DNA from: Yponomeuta sedellus
Taxonomy: Eukaryota > Arthropoda > Insecta > Lepidoptera > Yponomeutidae
NCBI GenBank assembly: GCA_934045075.1
Contig: OW203721.1
Span: forward strand, 27,064,181-27,128,180
Reading direction: 5' to 3'
DNA length: 64,000 bases
Shown: positions 54,666 through 64,000 of the stretch, one piece after another
How the letters are laid out: each line of letters starts with the position of its first letter
How positions within the stretch are numbered: position 1 is the first letter of the stretch
Made by a program: the position numbers and the translations under genes
The notes under the pieces: generated by a model
Told to the model about the DNA's origin: nothing
The model's database searches: none
The model's input: the letters and a program-made list of their open reading frames with translations, nothing else

Positions 54666-57600
54666 TCAAGTCTTATTTCTCTTTATTACATTGACAGCAA
54701 TATTTTCGCAATACTTTAAGAACTTATCCAAGCCCTTGCCCCTCATGACTTCATTTAGATTTTCTCGCGAAATTTGCATATCCAGTGCCTGTTCAATTTC
54801 AAATCGCTGTCTGGCGTACTCTGGGCAGTCAAAGAGCAGGTGAGGCACCGTTTCGGCACAATCCGGGTCACAGATGCACGATGGGTTCTCTTTACACTTG
54901 AAGCGATTCAAGTATTCCGAAAACCCACCGTGCCCCGTCATAATTTGCGTTCTGACACCTGTTGCCTCAAATTTCCTAACTATCCTGTACGCCGCCACCG
55001 CGTCCGGGAAGAAAAGCTTCGTTACCGAAGCGGTCTCACCCAGAGTGTATCTCCGGTTCCATTCGTCAAGCGTCGCAATACGGATGCTACGCTTGACGAA
55101 CGAGACCGGACACAGGTCATAATCCGGCCTCCGCTTCGACTTCGTGGCGGCTTCCTTTGCCAGAAAGTCGGCTCTCTCGTTCCCCGTCAGTCCTGCGTGA
55201 GCTTTAATCCAGAACAAAGACACAGCTTTGTTCCGGAGAGATGCAGTTTTTAAATTATCTCGGGCTTCCACTGCTAGGGGATGGAGACAGCCGTAATTCT
55301 GGACGGTTTGGAGAGCCGCCATCGAGTCGCTGCAGATGCCGAACGATGTGGCTCTGTGCTTCAAGATTTCCCTGGTAGCCACACATATCGCCAGAAGCTC
55401 GGCCTGGTAGACCGTACAGTAATCTGAAAGAGCAAGCTTGAGGGTCTTCGTCTCGGTCTCACCACTCCAAAAGGATAGCGCGGCCCCGACTCGACCCCCA
55501 ATCTTGCTCCCATCTGTAAATACACGAACCTCAAATTCGCTATTGGCATCTAAATGCTCCTGGTCCACCAGGCTGATGAACTCCAGGCTGACATGCTCCG
55601 CGGGATGTGGCGCTTCAATAGCTGGAGCCACCCGCTCGACGTCCCCACCTCCCAGCATTGGCTGGGGCACCCCCTTCTTGGCCTCATATAATGAGGCCGC
55701 CTCTCGGACTCGGAGGTCAAGAGGGAGAATCCCAGCCAATACTAGTGCTGAGCTCAGCGACACCGTGCGGTAGGCTCTGCACAGTTTCTGCGCAATGCCG
55801 CGCTGGACTGCCCCCAGCTGCTTGATCACTCCCAGTTTTGAAGCCGCCGGTGCCCACACGCTGGCAGCGTACAGGATTATAGGCTCTACAGTTGCCATGT
55901 AAATTGTCCTAATGACCTCTGGGTGCAGGCCCCATCCGGTCCTAGCCACTCTGGACAGCTGCTTGTATATTCCTATTGCCTTTCTGCAAACATCCGAGAC
56001 ATGCGAATTGAATGTTAGTTTGTCGTCGATGGTGACACCCAATATCTTGATTTCCTTTGACATCGCAATGTCGGTCCCGCCCATGCTCAGGTGCGGGGTG
56101 TCGTGCTTCAGCTTTCTGGTTAAGACCATTGCTTTGGTCTTTTGCGGAGCAAAATTTAACTTATTTGCGACACCCCACACCCGAACGCGTTCGAGAGCGG
56201 CATTGGCACGTCTCTGGACATCCAAGGCTGTATCACCATCGAAGACAAGCACCACGTCGTCCGCAAATGCCTGACAATAAACCTCATCTTCCTCCATGGT
56301 TTTTAGCAGTGGGTCCAGCAAAAGATTCCAGAGGACAGGTCCAGCAATGGAGCCTTGCACGCAGCCCTTCTCTGATGCCCTTTCGTGTTCCTCTCCGGAG
56401 TATCTGACCCCAACCTTGCGGTTCTGGAGATAACTGTCCATGACCCTCCTCACGTTGATCGGACATCCTTCCTCAGCCAGCCGGACTCTTATAGCAGGCC
56501 ACCAGGCGCTATCAAAGGCCCCCTCTATGTCCAAGGATACTAGTGTTATGATTTTCTTCTGCGCCAGTTTACTGCGAATATGTTGCACCAGGACATAGAG
56601 GGAGTCCTCAGCGCTCCTTTGTGGCATGAATCCGTACTGGCGAGTACTCATCCTCGGTATCAGATGGAACTTGAGGCGGGCCACCAGCATCTTCTCCAGT
56701 ATTTTGCCCATTACTGATAATAGGCCAATTGGCCTGTAGGCTTTAGGGGTGGTGTAGTCCTCTTTCCCTGCTTTCTTCAGTACTACTACTGTTGCTTCCT
56801 TCCAGATCGCAGGGAAATGATGGTAAGCCAAGCATTTGTTTGTTAAGGCCAGGAAAAAGTCTGGGTCACCCCCAATGACATGCCGGCATATGTCGGCCGT
56901 TAAGCCGTCCGCCCCTGGAGCCTTCTTGGGGTTAAAGGATACACAAGCTCTATCCAGCTCGACCCTCGTGAAAGGTGGATCGCATGGGTCACCTTGCTCG
57001 TCCTCGTTTACTTTCTCTGCTTGGAGTCTGATGTGACGGTGGTGGGCATTATCTTGGTCTATGCGGTCTTTCGGATAGAAAGTTTCGGCTAACAGCCTCA
57101 CAGAGCCTTTTGCATCCAATACTTCCCCGTTCCTTTCCAGCGGCAAGTCCTCCCCCCTGCACGTCGTTCTCCCAATTACCCTGTAAATCCCCTCCCAGAC
57201 CCCCTCCCTATCCTGCTTTCCACAGAACTCCTTCCAGCTCTGTACTTGAGCTTTTATTGCCTCTGACTCATATTCTTCTTTCTGTTTCAGGTACTCTTCG
57301 ACGACCCTCGACCTGCGGGATGGACAGGCGCATCTAATTCTTCGCTTCTTCGTGGCGACCATCTTCTTCATAGCGGCGAGTTTCTCGGACCACCACGGCA
57401 AGGTAAGTACTTCTTTATTTGTTTTGATCGGCATTGATAACTTGCATGCATCTTTTATCGCTATTGTATAATTGTTTACTAACGTGTCTATTTCATTTTG
57501 GGTTTTAATTTCTTCTAGTTCTGATATCGTTACTTTGTTTTCTTGCATGGATTTCCTTAATTTTTCTCTAAATTTATCCCAGTCTGCTTTTCTCGTGTTA

Positions 57601-58323
57601 TAAATCCTAGTAGTTCTACTTATTTTAGGCAAGGTAAGTACTTCTTTATTTGTTTTGATCGGCATTGATAACTTGCATGCATCTTTTATCGCTATTGTAT
57701 AATTGTTTACTAACGTGTCTATTTCATTTTGGGTTTTAATTTCTTCTAGTTCTGATATCGTTACTTTGTTTTCTTGCATGGATTTCCTTAATTTTTCTCT
57801 AAATTTATCCCAGTCTGCTTTTCTCGTGTTATAAATCCTAGTAGTTCTACTTATTTTAATACCTTTTGACTTTTGTAGTTGAATACTCAATACGATGCCG
57901 TTGTGATCCGAGCTTGTAAGACCTTCATCTACCTGCCAGTGATCCACCAAATCAAGAATGTCTGTGGAGCACGCTGTGATATCCACATAGCTGCTGTAGC
58001 GTTGCCCCCCCCTAACAGTGTCGAAGGTCGGAATTTCCCCTCTGTTGAGTATATTGAGGTTTAGCTCTCCAATTGCACCGGCCATCTCATCCCCCCTATG
58101 GTCAATTGTCGGGCTGCCCCACCATGAGCTTTTCGCGTTTGCGTCACCTCCGATTAGCCATTTTTGCGAGTTGATTTGTGTCTCAATTCCTTTTATGTGT
58201 TCCAAATATGGCTCTATGGGCTGGTCTGGCTCAAAGTAGAAGGAGACAAGCGTGATTTCCCAGGCACTGGTTTGGATCCCCACCACAACGATGTTGTTTG
58301 TGGTGAGTTTCGGGTACTCTACG
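54666..58323 (-). pseudogene. RNase H LINE copy 2 ORF2, lacking the N-terminus and carrying a 77-aa duplication
   Basis: One open frame of about 1,210 codons with no true start; the first methionine-like codon at 58,286 is GTG. Order: endonuclease (GGDANAKSSWWG, SSDHNG), RT (LDIEGAFDSAWW, GCVQGSIAGP, FADD at 56,256-56,267), RNase H (TDGSK, YQAELLA, SDSMAAL, KAHAGLTGNERAD) and a C-terminal zinc motif. A 231-bp in-frame tandem duplication (57,397-57,627 and 57,628-57,858) repeats the linker after the endonuclease. RT and RNase H look intact, but with a partial endonuclease and no ORF1 or promoter it is not autonomous. Confidence 0.88.
57397..57858 (-). repeat. 231-bp in-frame tandem duplication inside LINE copy 2
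   Basis: The two copies read as identical apart from their joining ends. The length is exactly 77 codons. Confidence 0.9.
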
Positions 58324-58324
58324 A

Positions 58325-58891
58325 CGTGACAGCTAAAACGGGTTTGAGGGGGAATTTAAGGATTTATTTAGGAAAATGTGTGTTTTTAGTGGGAAAATCG
58401 TAGTTTTAACGGTTTTTTAAGAAAACTATAAGAGCTAAATTTATTCTTTTTGCAGATTCAAGAAGCCGGCGACGAGACGCGTCCAACGAGGTGCGGCAAG
58501 AGTAGGTGGGAGCAAAAACTAAAATGAGTTTATACGTGATGTATGAAAATGTCGGTGCCCTTAGGTAGACTTTAGAGACTAGGTGGAAATCGATAAAACG
58601 GCGATAAAACGCAAGATATTCCACGTAGAGGGCTGGGAGAGGTCTCCAAAAAAATGGGACGATTGCCCGGTGCGAACCGTGACAGCTAAAACGGGTTTGA
58701 GGGGGAATTTAAGGATTTATTTAGGAAAATGTGTGTTTTTAGTGGGAAAATCGTAGTTTTAACGGTTTTTTAAGAAAACTATAAGAGCTAAATTTATTCT
58801 TTTTGCAGATTCAAGAAGCCGGCGACGAGACGCGTCCAACGAGGTGCGGCAAGAGTAGGTGGGAGCAAAAACTAAAATGAGTTTATACGTG
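58325..58891. repeat. 214-bp direct repeats separated by 139 bp
   Basis: 58,325-58,538 and 58,678-58,891 match from CGTGACAGCTAAAACGGG to GTTTATACGTG. The sequence is unlike its neighbours and has no clear ORF. It fills the space between truncated LINE copy 2 and the next TTAGG. Confidence 0.9.
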
Positions 58892-58898
58892 GGTTAGG

Positions 58899-59949
58899 TT
58901 TTTTTTTTTTTTTTGGTAACGCGGGGGAATGCATTTACGCACTTCACCACTCTGCTGTCAGGGGACAACAGAGCGGCTTCGTGTGGGACTCCCAGCCCGA
59001 GGGCTGGACTACCCACTAAACCCCCGCGGTGATCCTCCTCTCCTCTACCGGGTCGCGGGGTAGGCCAAAGGTTAAGTCACCGCGACCCGGCAAGAGGTCG
59101 CCCCTCCACGTGAGGGGCTCGACTAGTGGGGGAGCCAAAGTGGCTCCCCAGCGGCGCCCCCTGCCCCATCGCTACGACGGGGCAAGGAAACGCCGCGTCT
59201 CCTCGGGGGGGCCATAAAGGCCCCCATACGCTCCAATGCGCCGCCCCCCCACATCACATTGCTAAAACAATGGGACTAGAGGGGGCGGCGCATCGCTGCG
59301 AGGCCCGTCGCGTCGCTCACCAGCGCTTCTCTGAGAACAGAGAAGGTGGAGAGCGAGCGCGCGGGCCCTCTCTGTGCCGGAAGGCACCCCCGGATCACGC
59401 AGGCGCGCCCTCCGGCCCGCCGTGTTAGAGGCGGAGAGTCCCCTGACCCCCCGCCCACGGCACTGATCCGACTGGTACGAGGCGCCCGGAGGCGCCCCCC
59501 CCAGCCAGACCTCCTCCTCTTGGTCGCTTGGGTCCCACTCCACGGTGTGAAGCAGGGCCCAAGCGACTAAACGGTCGCAGGGGACAGGGAGAGAGGCGCA
59601 CCGCAATACCAGCACTCCTCTTCCCCTGCGACCCCACCGCGTCCGCCATCAACTGGTGGCGGCCCCGGTAAGGCCGCGGCAGGCAGGGAGAGCGGCGCAC
59701 CGTAATACCGGCACTCCTCTCCCGCCGCGGCCTCCTCCCTTCGGCTGCGATGCCGCCCATACGACATCGCAGCCCGCCTCAGTGGCGGTGCTGCCCATAC
59801 AGCACCGCCACCTACTGACCGCTCGACTCGCAAGCGAGGAGCGGTCCCTCCGCGGTTGCTCTTGGTTTCACCGTGGGTGTGTTCCCGCCCGTAGGCCCCC
59901 ACGGCTACTTAGCCCCCTCGCCACGACAAGGCGGCAACCGTCGAGGGGG
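58899..59949 (-). mobile_element. TS8: short TRAS-oriented element, long form
   Basis: Poly(T) 58,899-58,914, body 58,915-59,949 with the module (about 59,575-59,770). Common 5' end, then ACGTGGGTTAGG. Confidence 0.85.
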
Positions 59950-59966
59950 ACGTGGGTTAGGTTAGG

Positions 59967-60790
59967 TTTTTTTTTTTTTTTGGTTACGCGGGGGAATGCA
60001 TTTACGCACTTCACCGCTCTGCTGTCAGGGGACAACAGAGCGGCTTCGTGTGGGACTCCCAGCGACACGGAGCTGGCATAACCTCCGTGACGACTGGACT
60101 ACCCACTAAACCCCCGCGGTGATCCTCCTCTCCTCTACCGGGTCGCGGGGTAGGCCATAGGCTAAATCACCGCGACCCGGCAAGAGGTCGCCCCGTGAGG
60201 GGCTCGACTGGTGGGGGAGCCAGAGTGGCTCCCCAGCGGCGCCCCCTGCCCCATCGCAACGCCTCATACGATGGGGCAAGGAAACGCCGCGTCTCCTCAG
60301 GGGGGCCCTATAGGCCCCCATACGCTCCAACGCGCCGCCCTCCCCCGACCCATTGCCCATACAATAGGACAAGAGGAGGGCGGCGCATCGCTGCGAGGCC
60401 CGTCGCGTCGCTCACCAGCGCTTCTCTGATGAAGCAGAGAAGGTGGAGAGCGAGCGCGGGGGCCCTCTCTGTGCTGGAAGGCACCCCCGGATCACGCAGG
60501 GGCGCCTTCCAGCCCGCCGTGTTAGAGGCAGAGGGTCCCCTGACCCTCAGCCCACGGCCCTCTGGTCCGACTGGTACGAGGCGCACGAGGCGCCCCCCCC
60601 AGCCGGACCTCCTACTCTTGGTCGCCTGGGTCCCGCTCCACGGTGTGAAGCAGGGCCCAAGCGACGCCACCTCCGACCGCTCCAAGGAGCGGTCCCTCCG
60701 TGGTTGCTCTTAGTTTCACCGTGGGTGGCCGTCCAACACCCACGGCTACTTAGCCCCCTCGCCACGACAAGGCGGCAACCGTCGAGGGGG
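59967..60790 (-). mobile_element. TS9: short TRAS-oriented element, compact variant
   Basis: Poly(T) 59,967-59,981, body 59,982-60,790. Same variant as TS7 (ACACGGAG hairpin). Its terminal stem reads CCGCTCTG/CAGAGCGG, fully paired, where other copies have an A-C mismatch. Confidence 0.85.
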
Positions 60791-60820
60791 GGTTAGGTTA
60801 GGTTAGGTTAGGTTAGGTTA
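60791..60820 (+). repeat. TTAGG tract, about 6 units
   Basis: Separates the 5' end of TS9 from the truncated 5' end of the SART-like element. Confidence 0.9.
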
Positions 60821-62872
60821 ACGGCCCTTCTCAGGGCCAACCCCGACCCCGATTTTGACGATGCCGAGGCGTCGGAGGATGGACGCGCACCATCTGCGGC
60901 CAGCCAGGTGGAACTGGACCTGTCGGACACCGACGGTAACGCCTCTGCGGCGGAACTGCCGAACCGACGGGCCAACAAACGGGCCTTCCTGAGGCAGAGT
61001 TCGGCGGGCTCCTCCGACTCGGCCAAAAGTGGCCCCAGGAAGAAGGGGAAGACCAAGAAGTCGTCGACCCCTGCCGTGGCTAGCTCCAGCCACGATGTCG
61101 GCTTGCTGGAGGCTCAGCTGCATCTCGAGGCAGCCAACAGGGCGCAGCTCGAGTTGGAGCTCGAGGAGCAGGTCGCCGCCAGGGAGGAGCAGGCGCGCGT
61201 CCGCAGGGCTAAGACGGGCTACGGCTCGTCAAAAGTCCTGTACGCGGACTACTCCCTGGCGGAGCTAGAGGCGGTGGCCAAGGAGGACCAAGAGGAGATC
61301 GTAAGGGTCGCCTCGAAGTCCTCCAACCTGAAGGGTACCTTTCAGAAGGCCCTCAAATGCCGGGCTGCCAGCATGCGCGATATCGTGTGCGAGATGGCGC
61401 AACGCACGACCAACGACGAAGTGGGGCAACTGCAGGCGAGGGTCGATCGCCTGCAGAAGGAGGTCAGCGAGCTTCACAAGAAGCTCGCTGAAGCTACGGC
61501 GCAGCCCGTTGGGACCCCGCCGACAGCGCCGGCGGTCGACCTCTCCTCCTCCAAACTTGAGGAAATTATCCTCAAGGTAGTAAGGGAGGAGAGGGCGTTC
61601 ACCAGAGCCTGCATAGCGGGCATAGAGGACAGGCTCCTGCCTGAGAAGCGTGTCCGCCCGCCACTCGCAGCGGACAAGTCGGCGCCTGTCCCGGCCCCGG
61701 CCCCGATGGCTCCTCCCCCGATCCCGAAGCCCTCAAAGGGCAAGGGCAAGGGGAAGAAGTCGCCGGCGGCCCCACCTGCACCAGTGGCGGAACGGGAGGC
61801 TGAACCGGCGGCGGTTCCTAGCACGCGCCTACAGAGGGACGACGCCTTCCTCCCCTCCACCACCCCGTCCAACGAATCGTGGACTGGGGTGGTCAGGAGG
61901 AAGAGGAGAGGCGCCAAGAACGCGGTGTCGGCCGTTGCCCCCCCTGCCAATACCCCTCCCGGCCCGTCGAAGGCGACGGGCAAGGGACAGGGGAAAGGTA
62001 GGGGGAAGAAGTCGGCCCCCAAGCCAGCCGGGGGGAAACTTGTTCCTCCCAAAACTGCGGCCGTCGTAGTGACGCTCACTGCGGAGGCCGTGGAGAGGGG
62101 CGAGACGTACGAGTCCGTTCTGAAACGGGCTCGTACCAACGTCGACCCCGCTGCGCTGGGGATTGGACCGGTGACGTGCCGCCTGACCCAAACCGGGGCT
62201 CGACTGTTCGAGTTCCCGGGGGCCAAACGCATCGAGAACGCTGACCTCTTCGCGGCAAAGATGCAAGAGGTCATAGCGGATGTGGCCAAGGTGGTCAGGC
62301 CCACCAAGACCGCGACCTTGGAGGTGACCGGCCTCGACGACTCAGTCACCAATGAGGAGGTGGTGACTGCGGTCGCAACTGTGGGAGGCTGCGAGGCGGC
62401 GGCGGTGCGGGGCCGGGCCATCAGACCGGGCCGCGGCGGTCTGGGCACTATGCGTCTGGAGTGCCCAGTCGCAGCCGCGAAGGCTGTCCTGGCCAAAGGG
62501 CGGCTCCCCGTGGGCTTCGGAGTGGCCGCTGTGCGGGCGCTTGAAAGCATGCCTTTCCGCTGCTTCAAGTGCCTCGGAGTCGGTCACACCAGAGCTCTGT
62601 GCCAGTCCCGTGTGGACAGGTCGGAGCTCTGTCACCGCTGCGGGGAGGCGGGGCACAAGGCGAACGCCTGCGGCGTGGCCTCGCCACGCTGCGCCGTCTG
62701 CTCCGCCAGCGGCCGCCCAGCCGACCACGTGATGGCGGGGAGGAGATGTAATCCTCCCCCAAAAAAGGGGCAGAAGCAGGTGCCAGCCCGGCCTGCTTCT
62801 ACCGCCGTCGCCGTTGGGCCCACCGAGGTTCCGCCGCCGCCGGCCGATGAGGGAAGTGCGATGGACCAGTAA
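60821..62872 (+). pseudogene. SART-like ORF1 without its start codon
   Basis: Open from the telomeric junction to TAA at 62,870-62,872, about 680 codons. The N-terminal part is acidic (DPDFDDAEASEDG), with no ATG near it; the first usable-looking codon is GTG at 60,908. A charged helical region (LELEEQVAAREEQARVRRAK) and a Lys/Pro-rich linker follow. Zinc knuckles start at 62,561: CFKCLGVGHTRALC, CHRCGEAGHKANAC, CAVCSASG.... It would bind element RNA if expressed. Confidence 0.85.
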
Positions 62873-64000
62873 TGGGTAGGGTCCATCGCATTTTACAGGC
62901 GAACACCAACCACTGCCGAGTGGCCCAGGACCTACTGGTCCAGGTCATGGCCGAGTGGTTGGTGGACGTGGCGGTTGTCGCCGAGCCGTACTCCGTCCCT
63001 GGCCGCTGGCTAGGAGATAGGGACGGCTCGGTGGCGCTCGTGGCGCGGTCTTCCACGGACTCCCCTCCCCTCTCGCTCTTAGAGAGGGGACCGGGATACG
63101 TGGCCGCCGCGTGGGGAGAGATAGCCTTTGTGGGCGTATATCTCTCCCCGAACCGCCCACTGTCGGACTTCGAGGATTTTCTCGGAGTCCTCGCCGCAGT
63201 GCTCGGCAGGGTGGGTTCGCGTCAGGTCTCCGTCCTGGGAGACCTGAACGCCAAATCGGTGGCGTGGGGCAACCCGGCCACGGACGCGCGCGGGCGGGAG
63301 CTGGAGCTCTGGGCGGCCTCCTCCGGTCTCTCCCTCTTGAACAGGGGGAGCGTCCACACGTGCGTGCGACGGTGGGGCGGGTCAGTCGTGGATGTCACCT
63401 TTGCATCCCCCGCACTAGCTGCGCGTGTGGACAACTGGCGGGTGGACATGGTGGAGACTTTCTCGGACCACCGCTACGTGCGGTTCGAGATCTCCACCCA
63501 GAGCCCCCAGGGAGGGGCCCCGCCGGGCCAATCCCCATTCCCTCGGTGGGCTCTCGTCCACCTGGACAGGGAGGCAGCCGGGGAGGCGGCCTTCGTCCAG
63601 GACTGGCTTTCGCCGGCGCTAAATGTCCTGGACGTGGACGCCGCCGCGGCCGGGCTGAGGGGTTCGTTGACCGAGGTATGCAACTCAAGCATGCCTCGGT
63701 CACGTCGTCGGCCCCCCCGACGCGCCGTCCACTGGTGGTCGGAGGAGTTGGCGGGTCTCCGGGCCGACTGCGTAGCGGCCCGTCGGGAGTACGCCAGGAG
63801 TCGGCGGCGGCGAGTGCGCGACCAGGCCAACGAGGACCGCCTTTACGACCTATACGTGGGCGCAAAGGGGGTCCTCAGGTCTGCAATACTCGCCGCCCAG
63901 GACTCGTCACGAGACGAGCTCCTGGAGGGTCTCGACAACGACCCTTTCGGGAGGCCGTATAAGGCGGCGCGGAACAAACTGCGCCCCTTTGGCCCCCCAC
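62872..64000 (+). CDS. SART-like ORF2, partial (endonuclease)
   Basis: ATG at 62,872 overlaps the ORF1 stop (TAATG). The frame is open to the window end (376 codons). It starts MGRVHRILQANTNHC. Endonuclease boxes are VLGDLNAKSVAWGNP near 63,235 and FSDHRYVRF near 63,460. The segment FGRPYKAARNKL near the edge matches the TRAS-like ORF2 before its RT. The RT lies outside. TAATG stop-start coupling is known for SART1 of Bombyx. Confidence 0.9.
   Translation, partial: MGRVHRILQANTNHCRVAQDLLVQVMAEWLVDVAVVAEPYSVPGRWLGDRDGSVALVARSSTDSPPLSLLERGPGYVAAAWGEIAFVGVYLSPNRPLSDFEDFLGVLAAVLGRVGSRQVSVLGDLNAKSVAWGNPATDARGRELELWAASSGLSLLNRGSVHTCVRRWGGSVVDVTFASPALAARVDNWRVDMVETFSDHRYVRFEISTQSPQGGAPPGQSPFPRWALVHLDREAAGEAAFVQDWLSPALNVLDVDAAAAGLRGSLTEVCNSSMPRSRRRPPRRAVHWWSEELAGLRADCVAARREYARSRRRRVRDQANEDRLYDLYVGAKGVLRSAILAAQDSSRDELLEGLDNDPFGRPYKAARNKLRPFGPP

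Larger units (their letters stand above)
54156..58323 (-). mobile_element. RNase H LINE copy 2, 5'-truncated
   Basis: Poly(T) 54,156-54,172 joins seven TTAGG units on its left. The 3' UTR (54,173-54,665) matches copy 1 (CTTCTACCTCCAA, GGGTGGGACTCCCAT). Homology to copy 1 stops near 58,323 inside the endonuclease, so ORF1 and the N-terminus are missing. Confidence 0.85.
27244..64000. repeat. Telomeric TTAGG / retrotransposon array
   Basis: From 27,244 rightward almost everything is a retroelement bounded by TTAGG units or by poly(A)/poly(T). Main tracts: 27,244-27,265; 28,133-28,151; 30,149-30,182; 31,079-31,095; 31,936-31,953; 33,002-33,029; 33,859-33,898; 34,808-34,821; 35,762-35,784; 51,072-51,084; 52,131-52,143; 54,118-54,155; 58,891-58,898; 59,953-59,966; 60,791-60,820. 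Between SS1/SS2 and SS6/SS7 only GGTT remains, and at 36,942 only GG. All tracts read GGTTAGG on the + strand. Telomere G-strands run 5' to 3' toward the chromosome end, so the end should be to the right. Confidence 0.88.
60821..64000 (+). mobile_element. SART-like: SART-like telomeric LINE, 5'-truncated, running off the window
   Basis: Plus strand, in the TTAGG-strand orientation known for SART. Contains most of ORF1 and the start of ORF2. The ORF1 frame is open right into the TTAGG flank, so the element lost its 5' UTR and ORF1 start. Confidence 0.82.

Noticed and set aside
27244..60820. CRISPR-like or satellite array
   Set aside because: The repeats are TTAGG units and poly(A)-tailed elements of both orientations, in a genome with introns, so a CRISPR array is excluded. 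Unit order is irregular, unlike a tandem satellite.

Overview
The window is nuclear DNA from an insect, most likely a moth or butterfly. It has intron-split genes with GT/AG borders, degenerate RTE-clade and tRNA-derived repeats, and (TTAGG)n tracts colonised by TRAS-like and SART-like (R1-clade) non-LTR retrotransposons, a combination best known from Lepidoptera. No rRNA, functional tRNA, CRISPR or bacterial-style operon was seen.

Region 1 (1-27,243) is a normal gene region. Two tandem minus-strand genes encode proton-coupled amino-acid transporter-like proteins (SLC36/PAT, Aa_trans family). Gene 1 has 7 coding exons between 1,299 and 8,598 (484 aa). Gene 2 has 8 coding exons between 16,892 and 24,466 (518 aa). 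I built both models by hand from splice signals. All exon phases match, and three intron positions are shared, which fits an old tandem duplication. Introns and the intergenic gap hold degenerate RTE-like and other LINE pieces, tRNA-derived SINEs, foldback elements and a roughly 0.95 kb inverted-repeat DNA transposon.

Region 2 (27,244-64,000) is a telomeric or subtelomeric retrotransposon array. TTAGG tracts of two nucleotides to about 40 bp separate the elements, and every tract has its G-rich strand on the + strand, so the chromosome end should lie to the right. Minus-strand elements have poly(A) followed by CCTAA (TRAS orientation). Plus-strand elements have poly(A) followed by TTAGG (SART orientation). 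The array holds an apparently intact TRAS-like element (44,652-51,071; ORF1 gag plus ORF2 endonuclease/reverse transcriptase), a 5'-truncated SART-like element running off the right edge (60,821-64,000), and two copies of a different LINE that carries RNase H and also ends in poly(A) against telomeric or GG sequence (36,963 to about 44,634, and 54,173 to about 58,323).

Most of the array is two families of short (0.8-1.06 kb), GC-rich elements without a credible ORF. Nine copies (TS1-TS9) are TRAS-oriented and seven (SS1-SS7) are SART-oriented. Within each family nearly all copies share one 5' end. The two families share a homologous body and differ mainly in the 5' leader and in the last 70-80 nt before poly(A). 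Both read as unbroken chains of hairpins, several with compensatory changes between copies or against the full-length TRAS-like 3' UTR. My main proposal is that these are structured non-autonomous telomeric retroelements using the TRAS and SART machineries through interchangeable 3' tails. The sequence comparison supports this, but mobilisation itself is inferred.
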